A stretch of DNA of 45,942 bases from an uncultured Clostridia bacterium (lineage in GTDB: Bacteria; Bacillota; Clostridia; Christensenellales; CAG-314). How positions within the stretch are numbered: position 1 is the stretch's first letter; every line of letters starts with the position of its first letter. Made by a program: the position numbers and the translations under genes. This document shows, piece by piece, positions 24,559-32,151 of the stretch. The notes beneath the pieces are model-generated. The model did no database searches. It was not told where the DNA came from and worked only from the letters and a program-made list of their open reading frames with translations. Location of the stretch: the NCBI GenBank assembly GCA_947630425.1, contig CANRHN010000009.1, forward strand, positions 1 through 45,942, read 5' to 3'.

Positions 24559-25461
24559 TTATATCGCCTCCTGCCCACTCATGAGAGAAACATAGTATTC
24601 TTCCAGACCGATTTTGTGTTTTTTGAGTTCGACGGGCGCAAAGCCGTTCTGCAAAAGAAAAGCCGAAAGCCTTGCCGTGTCGTCGATATCATAGACGCGA
24701 AGCTCCCCTTCCTCGAGCTTGACGTTGCACCCGCCGCGCAACAAAAGCTCCGTCGTTGCTTGCAAATTTTGCGTTTTGAGAGCAACATAGACTTGCGAAC
24801 GACCGTCCATTTCCGAAGCGGCAATTTCCTTTATCATCTTGCCCTGACGTATAATGCCGTAATGGGTGGCGATTTTTTCAAGTTCTCCCAAAATGTGCGA
24901 GGAAATGAGGACGGTACAGCCGTACTTCTGCGTTATATCCACAAGAATTTCCCGCATAATTCTCATTCCGTCGGTATCAAGTCCGTTTATTGGCTCGTCG
25001 AGTATGAGAAGCGCGGGGTCGCCGAGTAACGCCATTGCAATACCTATGCGCTGTTTCATGCCGAGCGAACACTTTTTGAATTGCAATTTTGTGCTGTCCT
25101 CCATGCGAACAATCTTCAAAACACGTTGTATCTCGCCCGCGCGGTCCTTTAGCCCCAAATTGATTGCCTGCATCATAAGGTTGGCGTAAACGCTTGAGTT
25201 CGGAAAACACCCCGTATTTTCGATGAGCGCGCCTACGCGCACCCTTACGCCGGCGTCGGTATAGGACTTGCCGAACAGCCTGATCGTCCCCTCGTCGGGA
25301 ACAAGATGTCCGCAAATACACTTTTCCGTGGTGGATTTGCCGCTGCCGTTTTCACCGATAAAGCCGTAAATTGCGCCCTGCGGTACGGTCATGTTCAGCC
25401 CGTCGAGCGCGTACATCCCGCGGAAACTCTTTGTCAAATTTCTGATTTCGATCGCGTTCAT
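24559..25461 (-). CDS. ABC transporter ATP-binding protein (BcrA-like), first copy
   Basis: The 300-residue ATPase carries Walker A GENGSGKST, signature SLGMKQR, Walker B LLILDEPINGLD and the H-loop HILGELE. The start MNAIEIRNLTKSF at 25461 has AAGGAG upstream. It lies 23 bases after the small coiled-coil gene. The C-terminal region diverges from the second ATPase more than the nucleotide-binding core does, as expected if each pairs with its own permease. Confidence 0.93.
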   Translation of the reverse strand: MNAIEIRNLTKSFRGMYALDGLNMTVPQGAIYGFIGENGSGKSTTEKCICGHLVPDEGTIRLFGKSYTDAGVRVRVGALIENTGCFPNSSVYANLMMQAINLGLKDRAGEIQRVLKIVRMEDSTKLQFKKCSLGMKQRIGIAMALLGDPALLILDEPINGLDTDGMRIMREILVDITQKYGCTVLISSHILGELEKIATHYGIIRQGKMIKEIAASEMDGRSQVYVALKTQNLQATTELLLRGGCNVKLEEGELRVYDIDDTARLSAFLLQNGFAPVELKKHKIGLEEYYVSLMSGQEAI

Positions 25462-25484
25462 TGTCTGCTCCTTTTGCAACGGTT

Positions 25485-25733
25485 TCAATCGCGTTTGTGT
25501 TCTTGGGCAAAGTCAATTCGCGCTTGCGCGTCTGCTTTGCGCTTGTTCGCCTCTGCGATCTGCTGTTGCTGTTGTTGCCGTATCAACGCCTGACGACCTT
25601 TGGGGGACAGCTTTGCCTCTTCCCAAGTGGCTTTTGCCTCCGCTTTTGCCGCCTGCAAATTGGCTTTGTCTACTTCGTGTTGTGCCTTGGCGTTTTCCGC
25701 CATATCTTTGAATGGATGAAAATTTTTCGACAT
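25485..25733 (-). CDS. Small charged coiled-coil protein, unknown function
   Basis: The 82-residue protein is rich in Ala, Lys, Glu and Gln and predicted to be one long helix, with a run of six or seven Gln (RQQQQQQI) near residue 55. It has no signal peptide or membrane segment. AAGGAG stands before the ATG. It is the first gene after a promoter-bearing gap and precedes the ABC genes by 23 bases, so it may be a regulator or accessory of the transporters. The family is not recognised. Confidence 0.75.
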   Translation of the reverse strand: MSKNFHPFKDMAENAKAQHEVDKANLQAAKAEAKATWEEAKLSPKGRQALIRQQQQQQIAEANKRKADAQARIDFAQEHKRD

Positions 25734-25783
25734 AATAAAATCTCCTTTTTACCAAAAACCCTCTGCGGAGCTTTTGCAAGAAC

Positions 25784-25862
25784 ATTGTAAAACCGAATTG
25801 TTACAAAAAAACCAATGTTGCGTTGACGAAAAGTAAAAAAATTGTAAAAAATATGTAAAAAC
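25784..25862 (-). promoter_or_regulatory. Direct-repeat operator and promoter of the ABC genes
   Basis: Three direct repeats of GTAAAAAm (25833-25840, 25844-25851, 25855-25862) are spaced exactly 11 bases, one helical turn, as in OmpR/PhoB-type sites. Nearer the gene lies CCGAATTGTTA (25793-25803), then TACAAT on the minus strand (25784-25789). The same CCGAATTGTTA plus GTAAAAAcc pattern occurs upstream of the response regulator (28716-28742). Confidence 0.6.
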
Positions 25863-25879
25863 CGTCGTAAAACGGTTTT
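25857..25879 (-). terminator. Weak terminator between the two halves of the locus
   Basis: Stem AAACCG/CGGTTT with an 8-base loop, followed by Us that are part of the first operator repeat. It may give partial termination after the 127-residue protein gene. Confidence 0.5.
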
Positions 25880-25892
25880 CTTTGAAAGTTTG

Positions 25893-26276
25893 TTATTGTT
25901 TGTCGTTGTTCAAAAGTTTGTCGGACAAACTTACGATTTGCTCGGCAAATTTGGCTTTGCGCCGTGTAAGGAAAATTTTGTACACAAAGTAATTGCCCGC
26001 CATTGCCGCAATCCCGACAACGGAAACGATACTGCCCCAAACAAATTCATTCCAATTCAGCACCATTGCAAGCCCAAATCCGAAAAGGAGCAAAAACACC
26101 ACTCCCAATGTCAAAGCCAAAATGCGAGGCGGCAAGTAAACTTTGTTGTTGAGCTTGCGCAGCTCCTTTATGCCGTCGTTTATGTCGGGAAGAGGACCAT
26201 ACTCTTTTTTTATGCTTTCTATTTCTTTGCGCTGTTCCTCTGTCGGCGCGGTGTAAACGTAATCAAATTTGTTCAT
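25893..26276 (-). CDS. Small membrane protein with two membrane segments
   Basis: The 127-residue protein has a cytoplasmic N-terminal part (YTAPTEEQRKEIESIKKEYGPL), two hydrophobic segments at about 53-73 and 80-100, and a basic C-terminal tail. The family is not recognised. Its ATG overlaps the preceding gene by 14 bases and has GGGAG upstream. As part of the regulator-transporter operon it may be an accessory or sensor. Confidence 0.78.
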   Translation of the reverse strand: MNKFDYVYTAPTEEQRKEIESIKKEYGPLPDINDGIKELRKLNNKVYLPPRILALTLGVVFLLLFGFGLAMVLNWNEFVWGSIVSVVGIAAMAGNYFVYKIFLTRRKAKFAEQIVSLSDKLLNNDKQ

Positions 26277-26976
26277 GTGTTTTCTCCCTGTAACGAATGC
26301 GAAGATGTGAGCCGCGAATGATCATGTAAGTTCCCAATGCCAGCATCAACGCTCCTGCCACACCGCCCACAACGGTGTTCATTGTGTTTGAAAAGTTGCT
26401 CTCCGTAGAATAAGCAAACAACATTGCCGATTGCAACGCCACTATAGACACAATTCCGTCCGTCAGATTGACGTTGCGAAATGTTTGCCGAGTAAGGTCG
26501 TTTGCGCGACGGTCTTTGACGGCGTTTACAATGGCAAAAATAATTTTGAAAAAGGCATAGATCGCCATTACGAAAATCATGTTGCCACGGTAATTATAGT
26601 GAAAATCGTTGACGGTTATCAACACTATTATGCCCGAATAGACCAACGTCAACAGCACAATGAGCGCGCCGCCGCCCAAGTAAGCGTCAATCGCCTGACG
26701 TTCCGCTTGCCTGACGTCATGCTTTTTCAACGCGCGCCTGTGCGCAACAAGCAACACGATCCGCGCAAAAGCCAACGTCAGAAAATAACCCGCAAGGGTG
26801 TACAGCCAAACCGCCGCAAAACTATCAAGCAGAATTGCAAACACAAGGTTATACGCGCCCACCGCAGTCGTACAGCAAGAACCGAACAGGGCGGTGACAA
26901 GCAATCTGAACTCGCTGTCGGTGCGAAAACGCACAACAAAACGGTTTGTTGTGATTTTTTGCGAAAACTTGCTCAA
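26263..26976 (-). CDS. Polytopic membrane protein of unknown function
   Basis: The 237-residue protein has about six hydrophobic segments (near 24-45, 52-75, 103-122, 130-150, 172-190 and 203-222) with short loops. The start is TTG, and its first four bases overlap the histidine-kinase stop (TTGA), so it is translated by coupling. No known domain is recognised. It may work with the kinase as the sensing partner, since the kinase has almost no external loop. Confidence 0.75.
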   Translation of the reverse strand: MSKFSQKITTNRFVVRFRTDSEFRLLVTALFGSCCTTAVGAYNLVFAILLDSFAAVWLYTLAGYFLTLAFARIVLLVAHRRALKKHDVRQAERQAIDAYLGGGALIVLLTLVYSGIIVLITVNDFHYNYRGNMIFVMAIYAFFKIIFAIVNAVKDRRANDLTRQTFRNVNLTDGIVSIVALQSAMLFAYSTESNFSNTMNTVVGGVAGALMLALGTYMIIRGSHLRIRYREKTHEQI

Positions 26977-27998
26977 CTCAACCTCACCGTGAACGTCGTA
27001 CCTTGGCTCGGAACGCTGCTGACGCCGATTTCGCCGCCGATAAGGTCTATAACCTTTTTGACAAGAGCAAGCCCCAATCCGTTTCCCTCGGTGGCGTGTG
27101 ACGAATCGCCCTGATAAAATTTTTCAAATATATGCGCGCCCACTTCGGGAGATATTCCGCACCCCGTGTCGGAAACTCGCACCACAGCTTTGCCGTTTTC
27201 GCTTTTGCAGGAAATGCTCACCGAGCCTTTGTCGGTAAATTTGACGGCGTTGCCTATCAAATTGTTGAAAATTATTTTCAGATAGGCACGCGAACTTGTT
27301 ACCGTCACATCGTCGAAGTCGGTAAAAAGATCCAACCCTTTACCGTCAATGGCGTCCACGTAGTCGAGAGCGCACTCATCCAAAAGGTCGGCAAGATTTA
27401 CTTGCTCCGCGGTCAACTTGAGCCGCTGATTTTCAAGTTTGTTCAACTGCAAAATGTTGGTAACAAGCTCGCCGAGACGCTTGGCTGTTTTTACCAACGT
27501 GTCGGCGTACTCCTTGCGTTTTGCCTCGTCGAGATTGTCGTCGGAAAGACATACGGCGTAGTTTTGTATGATGGCAAGCGGCGTTTTGATTTCGTGCGAA
27601 ACGTTGGAAACAAAATCGTTGTGCAACAGCTCCGTATGCCTTAGTTCCTCCGTCATGCGGTTGATGTTTTCCATTATGTAGTCAAATTCGTTGTAGTGCC
27701 GCGGCGAATGTTCCACGGTCAATTGGACGGAAAAGTCCCCCCGCGCTATGCTGTCCGTGACATTCAGAATTTTGTCTACGGGCTTGTTGACGAGTACGTT
27801 GCGACGAACCCAATCGCCAAAGGCGGCAACAATTGTCAAGCCGAGAATTTCGCACAGCATGATGACGGCAATTTCGGTTTTTGTAACTTTGTTGACGGCA
27901 TAACTGTACGTCAGCAAAACAATCGTCGTTACCAATGCAATGTCCGCAAAAAAAATCAAAACGCCCCAAAAGGTAGACAGACTTTTTTTTCGTTTCAT
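26973..27998 (-). CDS. Intramembrane-type sensor histidine kinase
   Basis: The 341-residue kinase has two membrane segments (about 10-32 and 43-61) joined by a loop of only about ten residues, so it cannot bind much outside the membrane. HAMP-like residues follow (about 68-100), then the H-box VSHEIKTPLA with H135, N-box NLIGNAVKFTD, and G-boxes DTGCGI and GNGLGLALV. This layout is typical of kinases that sense through a partner ABC transporter, as in BceS-like systems. The ATG overlaps the regulator stop (ATGA). Confidence 0.93.
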   Translation of the reverse strand: MKRKKSLSTFWGVLIFFADIALVTTIVLLTYSYAVNKVTKTEIAVIMLCEILGLTIVAAFGDWVRRNVLVNKPVDKILNVTDSIARGDFSVQLTVEHSPRHYNEFDYIMENINRMTEELRHTELLHNDFVSNVSHEIKTPLAIIQNYAVCLSDDNLDEAKRKEYADTLVKTAKRLGELVTNILQLNKLENQRLKLTAEQVNLADLLDECALDYVDAIDGKGLDLFTDFDDVTVTSSRAYLKIIFNNLIGNAVKFTDKGSVSISCKSENGKAVVRVSDTGCGISPEVGAHIFEKFYQGDSSHATEGNGLGLALVKKVIDLIGGEIGVSSVPSQGTTFTVRLS

Positions 27999-28663
27999 TT
28001 CAGCACCGCCTTGTAGCCCAAGCCGTGAACGGTAAGTATTTCAAAACCGTTGCACTCGGTTGTCTTTTCGCGTATTTTTGCCATGTAAACGTCCACGGTT
28101 CGGCTGGTCGCGGAGCTGTCGTAGTCCCAAAACTCCTCCATAAGTTGCGCGCGCGTAAAAGCACGACGAGGAAATGACAACAGCTTGAACAGCAAATCGA
28201 ACTCTCTCACCGTCAATGGCAACTCGCGCCCGTCCACGTAGGCGGTATGCTCTTCTTCGTTCATGCGTAAATTTCCCGCCACCAATTCTCGGGTACGCTC
28301 TATGTTTGCTCGCCGTAACAGACTTGAAATGCGCGCAAGCAACACGTCCGTGTCGAATGGCTTGACAACATAGTCGTCCCCCAATCCGTAGCCCGTCATT
28401 TTTGAGGGTTTGTCGTCCAACGCCGTCATAAACAGCACCGGCAGCTTGACGTCCGTTTGACGCAACTGACGAACCAACTCGAAACCGTCCACAAGCGGCA
28501 TCATCACGTCGGTTATAAGCAAATCGAATTCTTTTTCGTTGAGAATGTCCAACGCTTCTTTGCCGTTGTAGCAACATTCTACCGAGTAACCGTTGTTCGT
28601 AAGCGCGTTTTTTACGTGCGCGTTGAGTGCCTTGTCATCTTCTGCCAACAAAATTTTGATCAT
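27995..28663 (-). CDS. OmpR/PhoB-family response regulator
   Basis: The 222-residue regulator has a receiver domain with the phosphorylation site D52 (TDVMMP), acidic pocket EDD at 8-10 and K in PVLFMTALD..KPFD, followed by a winged-helix DNA-binding domain (LTVREFDLLFKLLS ... SRTVDVYMAKIREK). It is the first gene of the locus. GTAAAAA direct repeats upstream suggest that it controls its own operon and the ABC genes. Confidence 0.95.
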   Translation of the reverse strand: MIKILLAEDDKALNAHVKNALTNNGYSVECCYNGKEALDILNEKEFDLLITDVMMPLVDGFELVRQLRQTDVKLPVLFMTALDDKPSKMTGYGLGDDYVVKPFDTDVLLARISSLLRRANIERTRELVAGNLRMNEEEHTAYVDGRELPLTVREFDLLFKLLSFPRRAFTRAQLMEEFWDYDSSATSRTVDVYMAKIREKTTECNGFEILTVHGLGYKAVLK

Positions 28664-28685
28664 ATCTTACTTGCCTCGTATCTAA

Positions 28686-28742
28686 ATTGTACCACAATAA
28701 TTTTGCAATTTGTTGCCGAATTGTTAAAAAAATGTAAAAACC
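28686..28742 (-). promoter_or_regulatory. Extended -10 promoter and direct repeats of the regulator gene
   Basis: TGGTACAAT (28686-28694, minus strand) is an extended -10. Further upstream CCGAATTGTTAAAAAAAT is followed 11 bases on by GTAAAAACC (28716-28742), matching the repeat set before the ABC genes. The distance to the -10 differs between the two sites by about two helical turns. Confidence 0.6.
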
Positions 28743-28762
28743 CGCCGAGTTGTCTCGACGGG
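28736..28762 (-). terminator. Terminator upstream of the response regulator
   Basis: Stem CCCGTCGAG/CTCGGCGGG with an ACAA loop, followed by UUUUU on the minus strand. It ends a transcript coming from the right, either that of the flavin reductase gene or of an RNA in 28763-28998. Confidence 0.8.
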
Positions 28763-28998
28763 TGGAGTGTTATGCGGTAAAAGCTAATCTTCGTCGTCGT
28801 TTTCGGGCGCAACGAATATGCCGAGAGCTATATGCCAATTTGGCAACCGCGTCTCCGTTCAAACGGTAGGTTTCGCGCTTCCGGCTTGTCCCCCGGTAAA
28901 TTTCTATAATAAAAATTTATTACCATTTTTTCGTTTGTTAATATATTTTGCAAAAAAACGATGGGTAAAGGGGACGTTTTTTTGCAAAATTTCAACCT
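28763..28998 (-). other. Gene-free region with several hairpins
   Basis: No complete gene is seen. On the minus strand the sequence can form successive short stems (CCGG/CCGG, CGCG enclosing CCGTT-TG-AACGG, TGCCAA-A-TTGGCA, GTCG/CGAC) before the terminator at 28736-28762. A short open stretch ends in an acidic tail (APENDDED) but has an in-frame stop 22 codons earlier and no start. It could be a structured 3' untranslated region, an unrecognised small RNA, or gene remnant. Confidence 0.4.
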
Positions 28999-29556
28999 TT
29001 ACATCAGCTTTTTTCCGTCGGAAAAGGCGTTGCCCACCTTGTTGCCCAACACGCGATAGTCGTGCGCGGCGGAGTTGTAGCTTACAAAGTTTGCCTTGCC
29101 GATGTCGAGATTGCCCTTTTCGTCCAGCACGCTTTCGTCGGCAGTTACGTTGACGATGTTACCCACAACAATTCCGTCCTCGTTGACGTGATCGAGCGAG
29201 CACTCGATTGCAACGGGAAATTCTTCTATAAGCGGCGCGTTGACGTGTTCGGCTTTGGAAACGTGCAAGCCCGCCCTTTGCAGCTTGTCGGGCACTTTGT
29301 TGGCGGAAACAATGCCTACGTAGTCGGCTTCCGTCACATGCGCCGCGTCCGCAAAGCTGACGGTGAACGCCTTGTTGCGAAGAATGTTTTTGGTGGTTGC
29401 ATGATCGTCGCTCAGGCACAACATAATTTGATTTGTGTCATAGATACCTCCCCAAGCGGCGTTCATGGCGTTGGGTACGCCGTCAATGCCGTAAGTGCCC
29501 ACAATCAACACGGGGCAGGGGAAAAGCCAAGTTTTTTTACCGAAATTTTTACGCAT
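28999..29556 (-). CDS. Flavin reductase family protein (flavoredoxin-like)
   Basis: The 185-residue protein has the split-barrel FMN-binding fold: PCPVLIVGTYGIDGVPNAMN near the start, then AWGG, and CLSDDHATTKNILRNKAFTVSF that binds the flavin phosphate. Members carry FMN and transfer electrons or reduce flavins in anaerobes. The start MRKNFGKKTW has GGAGG upstream. The promoter TTGAAA-17-TATAAT lies just before it. Confidence 0.9.
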   Translation of the reverse strand: MRKNFGKKTWLFPCPVLIVGTYGIDGVPNAMNAAWGGIYDTNQIMLCLSDDHATTKNILRNKAFTVSFADAAHVTEADYVGIVSANKVPDKLQRAGLHVSKAEHVNAPLIEEFPVAIECSLDHVNEDGIVVGNIVNVTADESVLDEKGNLDIGKANFVSYNSAAHDYRVLGNKVGNAFSDGKKLM

Positions 29557-29578
29557 ATATATACCTCCGTTTTTTGCA

Positions 29579-29607
29579 ATTATATCACTTTGAAACAGCT
29601 TTTTCAA
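29579..29607 (-). promoter_or_regulatory. Promoter of the flavin reductase gene
   Basis: Minus-strand TTGAAA (29602-29607), 17-base spacer, TATAAT (29579-29584). Confidence 0.8.
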
Positions 29608-29652
29608 CACTTTGTTTACCTGTCGGACAAACAAAACAAATTTGAAAATGTG

Positions 29653-29681
29653 TTGACAACAGCTTACGGCGGCTGTATACT
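29653..29681 (+). promoter_or_regulatory. Promoter of the cysteine hydrolase gene
   Basis: TTGACA (29653-29658), 17-base spacer, TATACT (29676-29681), about 28 bases before the ATG. Confidence 0.82.
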
Positions 29682-29708
29682 AAAAAAAATTACTTGCGAG
29701 GTAAAAAA

Positions 29709-30257
29709 ATGAAACAGGCAGTACTTGTTGTTGATATGCTGAACGACTTTGTTACCGGCGCGTTGAAGTGCGACAGAGGCTTGGCAATTGTTCCCCAAAC
29801 GGCAAAATTGCTGCGCGGAGCAAGAAAAGCCGCCATTCCCGTGATATTTTGCAACGACGCGCACCTCAGGGGCATAGACCACGAATTGAAGCTTTGGGGA
29901 GACCATGCAATTGTCGGCACCGAAGGGGCAAAGGTTATACCCGAATTGGAACTGACGGACGCCGACTATGTTGTGCCCAAGCGCCGTTACAGCGGTTTTT
30001 TCCACACCGATCTGGACCTTCTGCTCAAGGAATTGGGCGTTGACACCGTGGTGCTGACGGGACTGCACGCTCACATGTGCGTGCGCCACACCGCCGCGGA
30101 CGCCTATCAGTTGGGCTACAACGTTGTTGTCGCCAAAGACGCCACCGACAGCTTTACCAAAGAGGACTACGAGTACGGCATAAAGTATCTTGCCGACACC
30201 TACGGCGCGATTATTTCCGACGTAGACACATTGCTCAAGGAATGGGGCGTGCTGTAA
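29709..30257 (+). CDS. Isochorismatase-family cysteine hydrolase
   Basis: The 182-residue enzyme has the family's catalytic triad: Asp in VVDMLNDF near residue 9, Lys in VPKRRYSGF near 97, and the nucleophile Cys in HAHMCVRHTA near 124. The group includes nicotinamidases and related amidases; the usual nicotinamidase metal-binding DxHxxxH pattern is not obvious (CNDAHLRGIDHEL is close), so the substrate is uncertain. GAGGT precedes the ATG. It is monocistronic, divergent from the flavin reductase. Confidence 0.9.
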   Translation: MKQAVLVVDMLNDFVTGALKCDRGLAIVPQTAKLLRGARKAAIPVIFCNDAHLRGIDHELKLWGDHAIVGTEGAKVIPELELTDADYVVPKRRYSGFFHTDLDLLLKELGVDTVVLTGLHAHMCVRHTAADAYQLGYNVVVAKDATDSFTKEDYEYGIKYLADTYGAIISDVDTLLKEWGVL

Positions 30258-30277
30258 CACCACAACGCAAATTTAAC

Positions 30278-30304
30278 GGGGCTGTCGCACAAAGCGGCAG
30301 CCCC
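30278..30304. terminator. Terminator between convergent genes
   Basis: An 11-base GC-rich stem (GGGGCTGTCGC/GCGGCAGCCCC, one G-U) with a 5-base loop. The U-runs on both sides are short (AATTTTA on the plus side). It separates the hydrolase gene from the convergent methyltransferase gene. Confidence 0.65.
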
Positions 30305-30345
30305 AATTTTATAATTGTATGTACTTGCGGCGAATTTGCCTCTTG

Positions 30346-31479
30346 TCAGTTGTCCTTTGAGGGCGGCTTGGGTCCGTTGAAAGAGTAGTAGCTGCACTTT
30401 ATGCCGGCGTTAAAAATGTAACGTTTTTTGTCCGCGCGGCGTCCGAACTGTTTTTCGAAGTCCTCAAGCGGCGACAAAAAGTAGAAATTCCACTTGTCAA
30501 GCGTTTTGTACAGTTTGCCCATGTCGCGAGCCAAACATTGCGCCGTCTGCTTGTCCCCCAAACGCTCGCCGTAGGGCGGATTGCTGACGTTTACGCCGTA
30601 GCTGCTGTTGCTGACAAACTGCCGCGCGTCGCGCAGATTGAATTTGACATAACCGTCCACCCCTGCCTGCCGTGCGTGAAAAGAAGCGATTTCCGTTGCT
30701 TTGGGCGAAATGTCGCCCCCGATGATGTTCAGCTTGCGCGTCACGCGGACGTCTCTCGCCTCCTCTCGCGCCAACCTGCATGCGTTGTCGTCAACACAAC
30801 CCCACCGTTCAAAATCAAAACTTCGGTTGAGCCCCGGGGCTATTTTGAGAGCCTTCAGTGCCGCTTCTATAGGCAAAGTGCCGCTACCGCAAAACACATC
30901 GGCAAAGGCTTTGTCGGGATTCCACACCGTCAAATCGATCAGCGCGGCAGCGGTCGTTTCCTTCAGCGGAGCGTCGTAAGGCAGGGTGCGGTAGCCGCGC
31001 TTGTGCAAACCCGCGCCCGATGTGTCGAGATTGACGGAACACACGTCGTCGGTAATGTCCAATTCCACGCGGTATTCGCTGCCGCTTTCTTCCAAAGCGC
31101 CGTATCTTTTTTGCAAAACATTTACAATTGCCTTTTTGCCCACGGATTGAATGGAGTGATGCGCAAAAAGTCTGCTGTTGACGCTTTTGGTAACAACGGT
31201 TATCCTTCCGTTACCGTCAATCCAATCCTGCCACGGAACAGCCGCCACTCCGTCAAAAAGGGCGTCAAAATCGGGCGCGTCAAAGCGAGCGAGACACACA
31301 AGCACGCGTTCGCCGCTACGCAAAAACAAGTTGAGGCGCGCAACGTCGTGCCAAGTGCAATTTTCCACCGTCACGCGTCCGTTTACGGCGCGCGTATCGG
31401 GGTAGCCGAGGCTGTTAAGTTGTCGTTTGACCACCGCTTCCAATCCGGCGGCGGTCGGAACAAGAATTTTCATTTTCAC
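30346..31479 (-). CDS. THUMP-domain class I RNA methyltransferase (RlmL N-terminal-like)
   Basis: The 377-residue protein has an N-terminal ferredoxin-like plus THUMP region (about 1-155) that binds RNA, and a Rossmann methyltransferase domain with FCGSGTLPIEAAL (SAM motif) and the catalytic NPPYGERLG. This matches YpsC/RlmL-N-type enzymes that make N2-methylguanine in 23S rRNA. The start is GTG at 31479 or ATG at 31473; neither has a ribosome-binding site, and a terminator hairpin ends only two bases before the GTG. Expression probably depends on read-through. Confidence 0.9.
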   Translation of the reverse strand: MKMKILVPTAAGLEAVVKRQLNSLGYPDTRAVNGRVTVENCTWHDVARLNLFLRSGERVLVCLARFDAPDFDALFDGVAAVPWQDWIDGNGRITVVTKSVNSRLFAHHSIQSVGKKAIVNVLQKRYGALEESGSEYRVELDITDDVCSVNLDTSGAGLHKRGYRTLPYDAPLKETTAAALIDLTVWNPDKAFADVFCGSGTLPIEAALKALKIAPGLNRSFDFERWGCVDDNACRLAREEARDVRVTRKLNIIGGDISPKATEIASFHARQAGVDGYVKFNLRDARQFVSNSSYGVNVSNPPYGERLGDKQTAQCLARDMGKLYKTLDKWNFYFLSPLEDFEKQFGRRADKKRYIFNAGIKCSYYSFNGPKPPSKDN

Positions 31480-31481
31480 TC

Positions 31482-31507
31482 AAAAAAGGACGGCAAATCC
31501 GTCCTTT
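31482..31507 (-). terminator. Terminator directly in front of the methyltransferase gene
   Basis: Stem AAAGGACGG/CCGTCCTTT with a 5-base loop, followed by six Us. The start codon of the next gene comes two bases later, which is unusually tight. Confidence 0.8.
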
Positions 31508-31512
31508 ACAAT

Positions 31513-32151
31513 TCATTTCAGCGATTTGCGAACAACCTTGACTGCTGCAATGAGACAACCGCGCAACAGCAAATCGTAAAAGGGCACGGCAAGCTGCGCA
31601 ACGCCTATCAGCAGCCAAAACACCCACTTGTTGGAATAGAGTTGATTGAAAACGGGCGGCGTAAGCCACCGAGTAAACAGCAAGGTCAACACAATACCCA
31701 ATTCCAGCAAAACGTAGTAAAGCACCCACTTGACGATAACGTTCAGGTGGGGTTTGCCCTTGACGTCGAGATGTACCACTTTTGCGTCGCTTTCGCCGCC
31801 GAACGGGTCGTCCAACGTTTCTTCGCGCTCCACCGTCGCCGTCACCTTGACGGATTCGCCCCACACCTTGACTATCGCAAAGGGTATGCAAAAGGTTATG
31901 AGCGGAGCAACAGCCACAATGTTACCTAAAAAAATGCCGCTTACCGAACCCACTACAACCGTGGCTGCAAACACAAGAAGAGAATAGCCGAGGTTTTTGC
32001 CGTCCACAAGCAGCGGAACGACGGTCGCGACAGAGGCAATCACTCCGAAAATCAAAGCCAAGTAGGGCAAAAGACTTGTCAGCAGCAAAAACACGCAGGA
32101 AATTGCGCTGCACACGCCGCAAATAGCAATGATACGAGCGGAGCTTTTCAT
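31513..32151 (-). CDS. Membrane protein, last gene of the trpS-linked operon
   Basis: The 212-residue protein has about five or six hydrophobic segments: a tight N-terminal group (residues 5-95) and two C-terminal ones, separated by a soluble acidic loop (EREETLDDPFGGESDAKVVHLD). The family is not recognised. The ATG overlaps the stop of the J-like gene (TGATG), so translation is coupled. It always moves with the Cys-rich protein in this operon and may be its membrane partner. Confidence 0.8.
   Translation of the reverse strand: MKSSARIIAICGVCSAISCVFLLLTSLLPYLALIFGVIASVATVVPLLVDGKNLGYSLLVFAATVVVGSVSGIFLGNIVAVAPLITFCIPFAIVKVWGESVKVTATVEREETLDDPFGGESDAKVVHLDVKGKPHLNVIVKWVLYYVLLELGIVLTLLFTRWLTPPVFNQLYSNKWVFWLLIGVAQLAVPFYDLLLRGCLIAAVKVVRKSLK

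Noticed and set aside
28785..28853. Short open stretch ending in APENDDED as a gene
   Set aside because: An in-frame stop lies 22 codons upstream and there is no start codon or ribosome-binding site.
30538..31929. 463-codon plus-strand open frame
   Set aside because: Runs antisense across two minus-strand genes and a terminator.
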